A stretch of 37,375 bases of DNA from NCBI GenBank assembly GCA_937922745.1, contig CALAJO010000115.1, positions 1-37,375 of the forward strand. The letters run 5' to 3'. Position 1 is the stretch's first letter; each line of letters starts with the position of its first letter. Source of the DNA: an uncultured cyanobacterium. GTDB lineage: Bacteria; Cyanobacteriota; Vampirovibrionia; Vampirovibrionales; JAGQHJ01. Below are positions 6,973-16,200 of this stretch, piece by piece. Below the pieces are notes generated by a model. The model saw nothing but the letters and a program-made list of their open reading frames with translations. It was not told where the DNA came from and did no database searches. The position numbers and the translations under genes were made by a program.

Positions 6973-8850
6973 GTGACTTTCAACCTTAAAACCGCCCTTT
7001 CCAAGCTGCTTCAATCCGGTGGCGTTTTTGCCGTTGTTCTTGCAGTCCTGATCTTCAGCATCCTGCCCGCACATGCCGACCGCAGGACCGATCCCTTGAA
7101 GATCCAGTCCGTCACGTTCGACGCGACCAGCCAGGCCATCAACTTATCCGCCCAGAACGGCGCCGTGTACAATGGCGAATACCAAATGGTGAAGCTGACG
7201 CACCCGGATCGGGCCATTATCGATATCCCCAACGCGTTTTTAAGCACCTCGGCACGCAGCATCCCGATTCAGCAAAACGGCCTGGATCGCATCGAGCTTT
7301 CCCAGTCTCTCGGCACGTTTTACCAGGTGGTTCGGATTACCGTGTTTGCGCAAAACGCCAGTGCCCTTCAGAATATCCAACTCCATCCCAGCAACAACCG
7401 CCTGACCATTAGCATGAACGGCAAACCTCCAGTGATGGCCCCGCCCATTCCGGGCTCTCCCAGTACTCCCAACAATTCCCGGTTCAGTTTTTTGGATGGG
7501 CCCGCGCCCGCCGTGGATGGCCGCAATGTGATCCGCTCCGTGTCTTTTCAAAACGGCACGCTGTTGATTACCGCCAACAATAACAACGATCTCATTATTA
7601 AAAACCAGTTTACGCTAACCCAGCCCAACCGCCTGGTTTTGGACATTGCCAATGCCGTTTTGCAGGACAAGAGCCTTGCCAACCCCATCGATGTGTATCG
7701 GGACGGCATCAAGACTATTCGCCTGGGGCAGTTTGACGCGGAAACCGTGCGCATTGTGGTGGATGCCGATAAACCCAGCGCCATGGCGGTCATCTATCCC
7801 GGCCACGACAAGAGCCAACTGGCCTTGTCCAGCAACTTTAACCATTCCATCCGCACCTTGCCGTATGAGAACCAGCGCATCGGCAGCATCAGCGATATTA
7901 ACCTCGTCAAGCGCGGTGATAACAGCATTATCCGCATCAATACCACGGAGCCCATGGTTCGCCGCATCCGTCGCAACGGCAACCAGATTGAGCTGGAGCT
8001 GATCAATATCGCCTCCAAGCCCTCCTTTGTGGCATACGACAAGCGCGAGTTCTCGGACATCAAGGAGATTCGCCTGAGCCCGATGAATGCCCAGGAACCC
8101 AACTCCAAGGTCATTATTCGCGTGGATGATCCCGGTGTTGAAATGGAAAGCGCCTCTACCATCGATGGGCGATCCCTGGAAATTTCCCTGACGCCCCGCA
8201 ACCGCGCGGTTGTTTCGCACCACCGCACGCAAATGCCTGAGCTGGTGATGCCGGGCGGCGCGCTTCCCGCAGTCGGCAGCGTTAAGAAAGGCTCCTTTAC
8301 CGTTGTGGTGGATGCCGGCCATGGTGGCAAGGACATCGGCGCAAACCGAGAAGGCGTTTACGAAAAGCACCTGAACCTGTCTGTAGCCCAAAAAGTTCGC
8401 CAAGCCCTGGAAGCCAAAGGGGTAACGGTTCATATGACCCGCGCGACCGACAAGTTTTTGGAGCTTTCTGAAATTACCGCCATTACCAACCGCGTTAAGC
8501 CGGATGCCTTTGTAAGCGTACACACCAACGCCAGCGTTTCCACCGCGGCCAATGGCATCGAGACTTACTACTACACGCCGCAAAGCCGGGAACTGGCTAA
8601 CCGCGTCCACCGCCGGATGGTGAACAGCGTTTCCGCCCCGGATCGTGGTGTGAGAACCGCCCGGTTCTACGTCATCCGCAATACCCAGGTGCCTGCCATC
8701 CTGTGCGAAATGGGCTATATTTCCAACCCGTCCGAGCGGGCCTCGCTGCAATCCGAGTCGCGCCAGCGCGCAACGGCTGAAGCAATCGCCCAGGGTGTGG
8801 TAGAATTTCTGACAAGAGCCTATAAAGCGGATGCCGCTGTTGGAGAATAA
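6973..8850 (+). CDS. N-acetylmuramoyl-L-alanine amidase with AMIN domains
   Basis: A 625-residue periplasmic amidase that cleaves the bond between muramic acid and the stem peptide. GTG start preceded by GATAGGGG. A signal peptide ends near residue 36 (LPAHADRR). Three AMIN-like beta domains follow, at about 42-150, 185-285 and 305-410; they normally target the enzyme to peptidoglycan at the septum. The C-terminal Amidase_3 domain (about 442-620) has all zinc ligands and the catalytic acid: H450 in DAGHGG, E464, H517 in SVHTNAS and E579 in LCEMGYISN. The inhibitory helix of Gram-negative AmiC-type enzymes is not obvious. It is followed at once by murI, so this looks like a cell-wall operon. 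Confidence 0.95.
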   Translation: MTFNLKTALSKLLQSGGVFAVVLAVLIFSILPAHADRRTDPLKIQSVTFDATSQAINLSAQNGAVYNGEYQMVKLTHPDRAIIDIPNAFLSTSARSIPIQQNGLDRIELSQSLGTFYQVVRITVFAQNASALQNIQLHPSNNRLTISMNGKPPVMAPPIPGSPSTPNNSRFSFLDGPAPAVDGRNVIRSVSFQNGTLLITANNNNDLIIKNQFTLTQPNRLVLDIANAVLQDKSLANPIDVYRDGIKTIRLGQFDAETVRIVVDADKPSAMAVIYPGHDKSQLALSSNFNHSIRTLPYENQRIGSISDINLVKRGDNSIIRINTTEPMVRRIRRNGNQIELELINIASKPSFVAYDKREFSDIKEIRLSPMNAQEPNSKVIIRVDDPGVEMESASTIDGRSLEISLTPRNRAVVSHHRTQMPELVMPGGALPAVGSVKKGSFTVVVDAGHGGKDIGANREGVYEKHLNLSVAQKVRQALEAKGVTVHMTRATDKFLELSEITAITNRVKPDAFVSVHTNASVSTAANGIETYYYTPQSRELANRVHRRMVNSVSAPDRGVRTARFYVIRNTQVPAILCEMGYISNPSERASLQSESRQRATAEAIAQGVVEFLTRAYKADAAVGE

Positions 8851-8903
8851 TCCTGATTTCCGATAACGCCCCTCAACCCAGCACTTGCAAAACCCTGGCC
8901 TGT

Positions 8904-9695
8904 ATGGATTCCGGCGTGGGTGGCCTCGCCGTGCTGAAGCGGCTGGTGCAGCAAATGCCAGGGAGCCCGTATATCTTCATCGGGGATACGGCCTGGATGC
9001 CTTACGGGGAAAAATCCCTGGATGTGGTGTGCGAGCGGGTGCTACAGGTTTATGGCTGGCTCAACCGGTTTTACGATCCCGCGGTGTTTGTGCTGGCCTG
9101 CAATACGGCCACCGTGGCAGCTTATGATGAGTTGCAGGCCACAAACCCCGGCTATCCGATACTGGAGCCGGTGAAAACCACGGCGGAATGGGTGAATGCC
9201 CATTTTAAAGCCCCGCTTAAAATCGGGATTCTTGCGACGCCGGGCACCGTAACCGGTGGGCGTTACCTGCAATTTCTCGATCCCGGCTTCGAGGTGATGC
9301 AGATGCCGTGTAAAGGGCTGGCCTCCGTGATTGAAGCGGGCATTTGCAGCGGGCCTGAACTGGATGAGGTTCTTTTTCCATATCTCATGCCGTTGCTGGC
9401 CTGCGAGGCGGATGTCATCATCCTGGGATGTACCCATTACAGCTTTATTCGGGATTATATCCAGAACATTAGCGGGCCGAATGTGCAACTGGTGGACTCC
9501 GCGGAAGTTTTAGCCACCGTGGCGGCGCCCATTATCCAGAACATGAACCTGCTTGAAGGGCAGCAAACACTCTGCATCACCGGCGATCCAACGCAGTTTG
9601 GAAAGGCCATTGGCCAGCTTCCGCTAAGTGAGTTTACGCGAGGCCAAATTCAAACCTTCTCGGTGGAAGAAGATACCTTATTACCGGTTGATTAA
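8904..9695 (+). CDS. murI: Glutamate racemase
   Basis: Makes D-glutamate for peptidoglycan. Both catalytic cysteines are present, in [10 protein letters not shown] and ILGCTHYSF, as is the D-S-G-V-G-G substrate loop. The given start is the only ATG/GTG/TTG in the open frame, but it gives MDSGVGG, removing the first beta strand and leaving the active-site Asp at residue 2. The frame is open upstream to 8826 and reads ...STCKTLAC before MDSGVGG, like the usual lead of the family. GGAG (8842-8845) sits 7 nt before a CTG (8853) and 10 nt before an ATT (8856), so translation probably begins at one of these rare codons. Its 3' end overlaps the convergent yjbQ by 4 bp. Confidence 0.94.
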   Translation: MDSGVGGLAVLKRLVQQMPGSPYIFIGDTAWMPYGEKSLDVVCERVLQVYGWLNRFYDPAVFVLACNTATVAAYDELQATNPGYPILEPVKTTAEWVNAHFKAPLKIGILATPGTVTGGRYLQFLDPGFEVMQMPCKGLASVIEAGICSGPELDEVLFPYLMPLLACEADVIILGCTHYSFIRDYIQNISGPNVQLVDSAEVLATVAAPIIQNMNLLEGQQTLCITGDPTQFGKAIGQLPLSEFTRGQIQTFSVEEDTLLPVD

Positions 9696-10105
9696 ATGCC
9701 GAGAGCCTTTAATATGACCCGTTTTTTGCGGCGGCCATCAAATTCCGCGTAGAAGATTTGCTCCCATGGGCCTAAATCCAATTTGCCCTCGGTCACGGGG
9801 ATGGTCACCTGGTGACCGATCAACAGCCGTTTCAAGTGCGCATCGCCGTTGGTTTCGCCAGTCCGGTGATGTCGATAGTCCGGCTTTGCGGGCGCTACCT
9901 GCTCCACCCATTCCTCAATGTCATGGATCAGCCCGTCTTCCCAGTCATTAACATAAACCCCGGCTGTGATGTGCATCGCACTCACCAGGATAAACCCTTC
10001 CTTAATACCGGACTCCGCGAGAAATTCCGCCACTTCGTCGGTAATGCGGACGATTTCGCGCTCCTTTTTGGTGTTAAACCACAGATATTTTGTTGCGTGC
10101 TTCAT
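9692..10105 (-). CDS. yjbQ: YjbQ/UPF0047 family protein
   Basis: A 137-residue single-domain protein with the family's conserved segments: [18 protein letters not shown] (residues about 43-60), the [15 protein letters not shown] block (about 75-90) and the C-terminal [14 protein letters not shown]. Members bind metal through the histidines, and some have weak thiamine-phosphate synthase activity; the physiological role is unclear. Its ATG overlaps the stop of the upstream 10102-10653 gene (ATGA), so the two are translationally coupled. Confidence 0.92.
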   Translation of the reverse strand: MKHATKYLWFNTKKEREIVRITDEVAEFLAESGIKEGFILVSAMHITAGVYVNDWEDGLIHDIEEWVEQVAPAKPDYRHHRTGETNGDAHLKRLLIGHQVTIPVTEGKLDLGPWEQIFYAEFDGRRKKRVILKALGI

Positions 10106-10653
10106 GGTCTATCCTTCAAGCTGTTTGTATCCTCTCCTTTTTTAATGGCCTGGCTGCGTTTATGCAAGCCCATCAGGAGGCGATACAACACAAAGCGGTT
10201 CTTTTGCTTTTTGGTCCTTTGGGCCAGGTAAAGCGATTTTTCAGAAATTCGGCCGCACTGCTCCCTGTTGCCGCGTTCCTCTAAAATGCGGGTGTAAGTG
10301 TCCGCCGCCGAGGTTAAGACGCATTGATCACGCAGGGCAATCATGGCCACGCGCTGGTCAAAGAGCTGCTCTCGTGCTTTGGCAGCGGTGGTTTTATCCT
10401 TTGCATGCTTGTCGATGTTGAGCTGGAGTTCTTCCAGCACCAGGGGTTGAAGGGCGGCATGGGTCATTGCGGCAACGCCGGCCAGGATAAAATGATTGCC
10501 CGTACCACGAAGCCCGGCATTAAAGATGCGGAGGAGCGCGCCCTGTTCATCGGGCTTTAAGGCTTGCAGGCGCTTCAAGTAGGCCTCCTGCTCCGGGACG
10601 CCGTTAAACCGCGGGCCTGGCTGGATGTAGGGGTTTGCGGAAAGGATTCTCAT
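10102..10653 (-). CDS. Hypothetical protein with N-terminal FNG signature
   Basis: Unrecognised protein of 183 residues from the ATG at 10653. The frame is open further upstream, but the added residues (with SSKCCC) look like leader rather than protein. It starts [18 protein letters not shown], similar in layout to the 24654 gene (MNRISNLQAGMAMRFGKL): a basic residue and hydrophobics, then an F-G or F-N-G about 15-17 residues in. The rest is helical and charged, with a lysine- and arginine-rich C-terminal third ([10 protein letters not shown]) and no membrane segment or motif I can name. ATGA overlap with yjbQ. Confidence 0.7.
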   Translation of the reverse strand: MRILSANPYIQPGPRFNGVPEQEAYLKRLQALKPDEQGALLRIFNAGLRGTGNHFILAGVAAMTHAALQPLVLEELQLNIDKHAKDKTTAAKAREQLFDQRVAMIALRDQCVLTSAADTYTRILEERGNREQCGRISEKSLYLAQRTKKQKNRFVLYRLLMGLHKRSQAIKKGEDTNSLKDRP

Positions 10654-10775
10654 GCAACAGCACTTACTGCTCTCTGTACAGGCAGCACCATACCACAGCA
10701 TCCAGTAGTTGTAAATGAGAATCAATTGCAATAAGAGTGTAAAACAGATGCCGAAGCACCTGTCAAACGTCTGAT

Positions 10776-11594
10776 TTAGCGGACAAACTGATGGAAATAC
10801 GTCGTATCGGTAAGCTGGCCCGTACGCACCAATTGATTGCGCTGGATATATTCCTCAACCAGCCGCGCACGCGATTCGCTGGAGGGGTGGCTTTGCAGGA
10901 AGGGAATCACAACGCCGCGTGCATTCAAGGCGTTCAGCTTTTCCAGCATTTGCACCATCCCCAGGGGGTTGTACCCGGCTTTTACCATCATCTGCGTGCC
11001 CACCAAATCGGCCTCGTTCTCATCTTCCCGGCTAAACTTCTGGAAAAGGACGGCTTCACCAATCTGGGTGAGCCGGTTGTTGAAGTTGATGTCGGTAACG
11101 CGCGACAGCAGGTTCAAGGCCACATCGGCTGTGCTACGCTCCTGCAAGCGTTTAATGACATGCCGGCTGGACACATGGGCCGTTTCATGGGCCAGTACGG
11201 CCGCCAATTGCGATTCATTTTCCAGCATATTCAACAAACCGGTGGTTATGTAGATAAATCCGCCAGGAGCGGCAAAGGCATTTGCGGTTCGGCTGTCTTC
11301 CAGAACCACATAGCTATACGGATACTGCACGCCGGATTGTGCCGCAACCCTGCGGCCAATGGACGAGACATAATTTTGCAGGGCCACGTTTTTGCTGGGC
11401 GGGTATTTTTGCCGGATCTTTTGATCCAGCTGCGCCCCGGCCACCACTTCCTGCTGCTGGGATACGGGGGAGAAAAACCCTCCAATGGTGGAGAGCGCAT
11501 CCCGGTTAAACGCCATGGAATCCAGTTGGCAACCCGTAATCGTAAGGCTGAGTGCTGCCAGGACAAATAACTTTTTATAAAACATTGTTCTCAT
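10776..11594 (-). CDS. M48-family metallopeptidase lipoprotein
   Basis: A secreted zinc peptidase of about 272 residues. I start it at ATG 11594 because the signal sequence then lies at the N-terminus; a second ATG follows at 11585, and a GTG at 11663 would add 23 residues of poor leader. The signal peptide MFYKKLFVLAALSLTITGC ends in a lipobox, so it is probably a lipoprotein. The catalytic HETAH is in LAHETAHVSSRHV, and the third zinc ligand is the Glu in EDENEADLVGTQMM, 50-60 residues further on. It resembles the BepA/LoiP/YcaL group of envelope quality-control proteases. A possible -10 TACAAT lies just upstream of the ATG. Confidence 0.92.
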   Translation of the reverse strand: MRTMFYKKLFVLAALSLTITGCQLDSMAFNRDALSTIGGFFSPVSQQQEVVAGAQLDQKIRQKYPPSKNVALQNYVSSIGRRVAAQSGVQYPYSYVVLEDSRTANAFAAPGGFIYITTGLLNMLENESQLAAVLAHETAHVSSRHVIKRLQERSTADVALNLLSRVTDINFNNRLTQIGEAVLFQKFSREDENEADLVGTQMMVKAGYNPLGMVQMLEKLNALNARGVVIPFLQSHPSSESRARLVEEYIQRNQLVRTGQLTDTTYFHQFVR

Positions 11595-11688
11595 TGCCGT
11601 CTCACTTAACCAGATATTGTATAAGTTCCATTTTGAGGCAAAATGTTCCCGCTTCCAATCCACGGAAGGGTGATGCTGAGGTCGGCTG

Positions 11689-11717
11689 TTGATATGGCAG
11701 ATATGTTAAAATAATCC
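11689..11717 (+). promoter_or_regulatory. Putative promoter for the STAS gene
   Basis: TTGATA (11689-11694), 17-bp spacer, TAATCC (11712-11717). The predicted start is near 11724, leaving a leader of about 24 nt with AGGAAG before the ATG at 11748. Confidence 0.4.
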
Positions 11718-11747
11718 TATTAGTTGACTAGGCAGGAAGCTCCCCGA

Positions 11748-12104
11748 ATGAATACTACGGTGGAAATTACCCACCGCGAAGCCAGCGGATGTGTGATCCT
11801 CGATATCAAGGCCGAAAACTTTACCTATCCCCAAAATGCCATCTTGAAAAACCACGTGGCCCATTTGTTACAGGCCGGGCACAAATTGTTTGTGCTGAAC
11901 CTGAGCCAGGTGCAGTTGCTGGATAGTTATGGGCTGGCCACGATTGTGTCCGTGCTGAAGATGATTAAGGAAAAGAACGGGACGATGGCCTTATGCGGCC
12001 TGAACGACACCATAAACTACCTCGTGGAAGTCACGTCCCTGGACAAAGTCCTCGAAATCTGGTCTTCCGAAGCCCAAGCCACCTACTTCCTCACCTCCCA
12101 ATAA
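11748..12104 (+). CDS. STAS-domain protein, anti-anti-sigma factor type
   Basis: A 118-residue single STAS domain, starting at the ATG with AGGAAG 9 nt upstream (an upstream TTG at 11724 is less likely). The family's phosphorylation loop is present as LLDSYGLATIVS; the serine after Asp is the residue phosphorylated by RsbW/SpoIIAB-type kinases in SpoIIAA homologues. Such proteins release a sigma factor or another partner when dephosphorylated. No partner kinase or sigma factor is adjacent; the CRP/FNR-type regulator lies 372 bp downstream on the same strand, across a repeat. Confidence 0.88.
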   Translation: MNTTVEITHREASGCVILDIKAENFTYPQNAILKNHVAHLLQAGHKLFVLNLSQVQLLDSYGLATIVSVLKMIKEKNGTMALCGLNDTINYLVEVTSLDKVLEIWSSEAQATYFLTSQ

Positions 12105-12205
12105 ATCCCAAAATACTGGGAGGGGTTCCAAGGATGAAATGGATCTCACTTGAACCCTTATATATAGTCTTAGTTAGCGCATAATATGCACTAATAAATT
12201 TTAAC

Positions 12206-12355
12206 GGCCGAGCGCAGCGGCATAGCCGCAAGCGAGGCCAAAAATTAATATTAGGGAGGGTGCATCTGAAGCCGCAGCAGGCGGCTTCATCTATAAAATT
12301 GGGCTCCCATCTCTGCGATTAGCAGAGATGGGTTAAACAGGCCCTGCGCAACCAG
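12206..12355 (+). repeat. Structured ~150-bp dispersed repeat, copy 1
   Basis: About 146 of 150 positions match 30155-30303. It contains three stem-loops: GCGGC-ATA-GCCGC (12217-12229), TGAAGCCGC-AGCAG-GCGGCTTCA (12267-12289, 9-bp perfect stem) and CCCATCTCTGC-GATTA-GCAGAGATGGG (12306-12332, 11-bp perfect stem). Outer pairings GGGCT/GGCCC around the third stem and GCGCAG (12212-12217) with CTGCGC (12344-12349) could close it into one compact fold. It fills most of the 372-bp gap between the STAS gene and the crp-like gene. A further imperfect palindrome, TTAGCGCAT-AAT-ATGCACTAA, lies just before it (12174-12194). It could be a structured RNA or a small non-autonomous mobile element. Confidence 0.85.
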
Positions 12356-12426
12356 CAATCTTTTTGCAGATTAAAGCCTCATGTTGAGAATTTTCATAGT
12401 ACTCCACTTTCCTTAACCTTTATGGA

Positions 12427-12432
12427 TATAAT
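12427..12432 (+). promoter_or_regulatory. TATAAT -10 element upstream of the crp/fnr-like gene
   Basis: Perfect TATAAT 44 bp before the start codon, with no good -35. This pattern fits an activated promoter. It lies 72 bp after the end of the structured repeat. Confidence 0.4.
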
Positions 12433-12476
12433 AGATTAAAGCCCAAAACGCATCTTCTGAAAGTCGGTCGAAATAT

Positions 12477-13232
12477 ATGATGCTTTCTTCATCGCTTACG
12501 CCGAAAGCGGGTTCAGCGGAGTTTCTCTCAAAACTGCATCGCATACCGCTTTTTAAAGACCTGGATGGTGCAGGCCTCCTGGAATTTCAAACCGCGTTTA
12601 CCCAGTCCGCCTATCCCAAGGAAACCATTATTTTTTACGAGCAAGATTTGCCGGAACGCACCGGTTCGCGGGTATATTTTGTCCTGGAAGGGTGTGTGAA
12701 ACTGGTCAAATACTCTTCCGACGGGGAAAGCACGATTGTTCGGCTGGCATGCGCCGGTGAGTTCTTTGGTGTCACGGGCGCGCTCACCAATCAAAGCTAC
12801 CCGTTTTCCGCGGAAACCTTGACGGATACCACGGTCATCAGCATTAACCACGATAATTTCAAGAAGCTGATTACGCGGTTCCCTTCGGTCGCGTTGAATA
12901 TGATGTGCGCCATGGGCGAAGTGCTTTGGTTTAACTACGCGACACACAACCAGGTCGTCAAAAAGAGCGAAGCGCGTGTCGCCAAGATAATCCTGCATTA
13001 CCTCAAGCGCGATGGCTTTGAGCAAACCCCGGAAGGGCTACAGCTTAAAATCTACCTGCCGCACGATTACATTGCCAGCATGACGGGCATTGCTTACGAG
13101 GAGTCCGTCCGCATCATCAGCCGGCTTAAAAAGCAGTACCAGTGCATTCGATACCTGCGTGGCGGTAAAATCCTGATAACCAACCTGGAGATGCTGCGCG
13201 AAGTGGCCCAGGACAACGATTCCTACCACTAG
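12477..13232 (+). CDS. CRP/FNR-family transcription regulator
   Basis: A 251-residue regulator. The N-terminal beta-roll sensor (about 20-140) contains VLEGCVKLVKYSSDGESTIVRLACAGEFFGVTGALT. A long dimerisation helix (about 145-180) follows, then a winged-helix DNA-binding domain with the recognition region IASMTGIAYEESVRIISRLKKQ (about 200-221). The phosphate-cassette arginine of cAMP-binding CRP is absent (NQSYPFSAET in its place), and there is no N-terminal cysteine cluster for an Fe-S centre, so the signal is unknown. Two in-frame ATGs (12477, 12480) are possible starts; neither has a strong ribosome-binding site. Confidence 0.93.
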   Translation: MMLSSSLTPKAGSAEFLSKLHRIPLFKDLDGAGLLEFQTAFTQSAYPKETIIFYEQDLPERTGSRVYFVLEGCVKLVKYSSDGESTIVRLACAGEFFGVTGALTNQSYPFSAETLTDTTVISINHDNFKKLITRFPSVALNMMCAMGEVLWFNYATHNQVVKKSEARVAKIILHYLKRDGFEQTPEGLQLKIYLPHDYIASMTGIAYEESVRIISRLKKQYQCIRYLRGGKILITNLEMLREVAQDNDSYH

Positions 13233-13267
13233 GGCTTCGGCTGTTTAAATTCAATAACTTTACAGGC

Positions 13268-16200
13268 TTAGGAAATTACAACGCCTTCATCGGCTTGTTG
13301 CACGGTGGCCAGGCGATTTTTGTTGCCTTGATCGTGCCACAGGACCTTGGCCTTTTGCAGGAAGTTCTGCTGTTGCTCGCGGTAGCGGCCGCTGTGCGGC
13401 TCCGGCACATCCAGGCTTAGCTGCCCGTAAAGCTGGGAGATGAGATAGGCGGCTTCCGCCACGAGCGGCGTGTAGCCGGTTTTAACCAGGGCCGGCCAAT
13501 GTTGTTCCAGTTTGGTTCCGGCTTCCTTCAATTCACGCCGGTGAATGAGAATGCGGGCGTGCGTTAACAGCAAACGATAAAACTCGTATTTGTTCTGGAT
13601 CTGAGGTTTCATCGCGACGGACATGGCGCGTGTGGCGATCTCATCCGCCGTTTCGGCATTACCCAGCGCCAGTTCGTTTTCCGCGATAAAGCGCCAACCC
13701 ATCAGCGCCGGTTGAGACATCCGGTATTCCGCGGATATCGTCACGGCTTGCTCCAGTTGCTTTTGGGCATCGCCATGCTTGCCGCCCGCCATGGCAATCT
13801 GCCCACTCACGGCCTGGCAAATGCACCACGCCAGGTAATCCCTTGCCTGCTCGGCCTGGTAACTGGTGTTGGGCAGCAGAATGGTCGCATTTTCCCAATC
13901 CGCCAGGTCGCAATGATAGAAGAGGACGATGAGCCCCCACCACGCCATTACTTCCGCCGGGTGAGGCAGGCTCTCCACTTCGGCAAGGATGGGTTTCATC
14001 TCACGCTCGCAGGCTTCGTAACTGCCTTTCATTAAAAAGCCCAGGCTGCGCGTCAGGCGAAACTGGATGCCAAACACCACTTCGTCATACACTTCGCATT
14101 GCGTCAGCGCGTTATCAATCACTTCAAACGCTTCCGGCCGGCACTGGAAGAGTAAAATCCGGGCCCGGGCCAGTTCGCCGCGAACAAAGCTTTGCCGTAA
14201 AGCCGGGTCGTGCCAGAGCTGCTGCTGCGCCTGCTCAATACCGGGCGCCACTTCCTGATCGTAAACCTGCATCGCCTCCTGGTAACTGCCCTGGTGGAAT
14301 AAATACCACACTTCCTGAGAGGCAATCGCCTTGCGCTCCAGTTCGTTACCTTCCTTCGGCACAGCTTCCAATGCACGATGCACGGTGCCGGTGGCATGGT
14401 GGTACTGTCCCATCCGCTCATAGGCTTGCGCCAGCAGTACCTGCATCTCAACGCGCTCCTCGCGGGAGTCGCCATCCTGAACTTGCATGCCGCTAAGCAG
14501 CAGATTTTTGGCGTATTCCGGGTTCATATCCACATTCAGGATTCCCAGGGCTTCGTAAAGGCGCTTTTGATCCGCCGGGGAAGCGGGGCTGCCCACTTCC
14601 TTGAGCAAGGCCTGCATATGGTTCATCGCAATATTGGCGCCGATGACGGATCCCACGGAAGCCAGCCAGGCCGCGCCCTGCTTCCACGATTCGATGGCCT
14701 GCTCCAGCTTGCCGCCGCGCTGCTGGTAATTGGCAAGATAAACCGGATTGACGCCGACGCCGTTGCTTCTAATCTCTTCCAGGTAATCGGCCACGAGTAG
14801 ATGGATATTCTGCCGCACATCGTCCGTCATGCTGTGGAAAACCACATGCCAGATCATCTGGTGGCGGAAGCGGCCGCGATTCCCGTAATCCGGCACGATA
14901 AAGCCGTTTTGCCACAGGAGCTGAAGCACATTGTCAAACGCCTCGATCACCTGGTTCATCCGCAGGCGGCCGAGCAACCGGGTTAACGTATTGGTGGAGA
15001 AGGTTTCGCCCAGAATGCTGGCCACCTGGAGCGTCACCCGATACGGCTCTTCCAGGGCTTCAAACCGCTCCCGAATGATATCCATCGTGCTTTCCGGCAC
15101 GGTCAGGCTTTTCAGCTTCTTCTCCGGGGAGAGTTTACCGGTTTTGGCGTGGATGGAAAGCCCGCCATGCATATGCAACCAGCGAAACGCCTCTTCCAGA
15201 AAGATGGGGGAGCCCTTCTCAAGCAACTGCGCCCGCAACACATCCGGCAGCTTCTTCCAGGGCACGCTCAACGGCGGTTCGGCCATGGTAATCAGCGTGG
15301 GCTCGTCCACCGGCATCAGCACCAGTTCCTTGTAAGGCATCATCGTGATGGCCTGCTGCATAGCGCCCATAAACTGCACTTCCGGCGGACTGGTCATCAG
15401 CACGATGATTCGGGCCTCCAGCAGACCCTGCTGGAATAGCTGCAAAAGCAACTCTACAGAGGCCTTATCGGCGTATTCAATATTTTCCAGCACCAGCACA
15501 ACCGGCTTTACCTGTAGCATGGCTCCCAGCAGGTTCAGAATCTGGGGAATAATCTGGCCGAGGGATGCGCGGATATCCGGTGTAATGGGCGCTTCCGGCT
15601 TTAATGAAAACACAGTCCGGTAGAAGTCAATCTGCTCGGGGGAAATGGCGTCTCCGAACCGGGCCTTGAGCCCGCTGGTTAAATGCTCGTTGCCTTCGTC
15701 GTGATGCACGCCTTCTAGCTGAAAACCCAGCCAGTTCTGCAACATGTCCAGCCAGTAAAACAGCGGAAACTGATCGTTTCGGAAGAACTCCAGGCAGTTG
15801 CCACCCACCCAGATAAAGGCATCTTCGGGCAGTTGGGCGCGCACCATGCTGATAATGGTCGATTTGCCGATCCCTTCCGGGCCACAGAGGTTGATAATTC
15901 GTCCCTTGGCCTGCTCGGACGACATCACTTCCTGGAAATCGTGGGCAATGGCCTGCAAAGCTTGCTGGTAGCCAATATTCGGCCTGCGCAGCCCTCCTTT
16001 GGGCTGGATGAAATCCGGCACCTGGTAGGTCAACTCGCCTGGGTACTCCACCGGCTCGATCCGTCGCTCGATGGGGCCGGATGGCTGTTGCGCCGACGTT
16101 GCCGGTGCCGATGCTTTGGGTGCAGCGCCGGGTTGTGGCGCGGCCTGTGTTTCCGCGGGCCTGGGTTGGGTAGCCGCCTTTTGGGCCAACCCTTCCGAAG

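Noticed and set aside
7615-8751. A 378-codon minus-strand frame
   Set aside because: Complement of the amidase gene, which has full zinc-site motifs on the other strand.
11663-11663. GTG 11663 as start of the M48 lipoprotein
   Set aside because: It would place 23 residues before the signal peptide and lipobox; ATG 11594 or 11585 gives a normal lipoprotein signal.
12206-12355. Known riboswitch class upstream of the crp-like gene
   Set aside because: The sequence does not match any riboswitch core I know, and the second copy has no downstream plus-strand gene.
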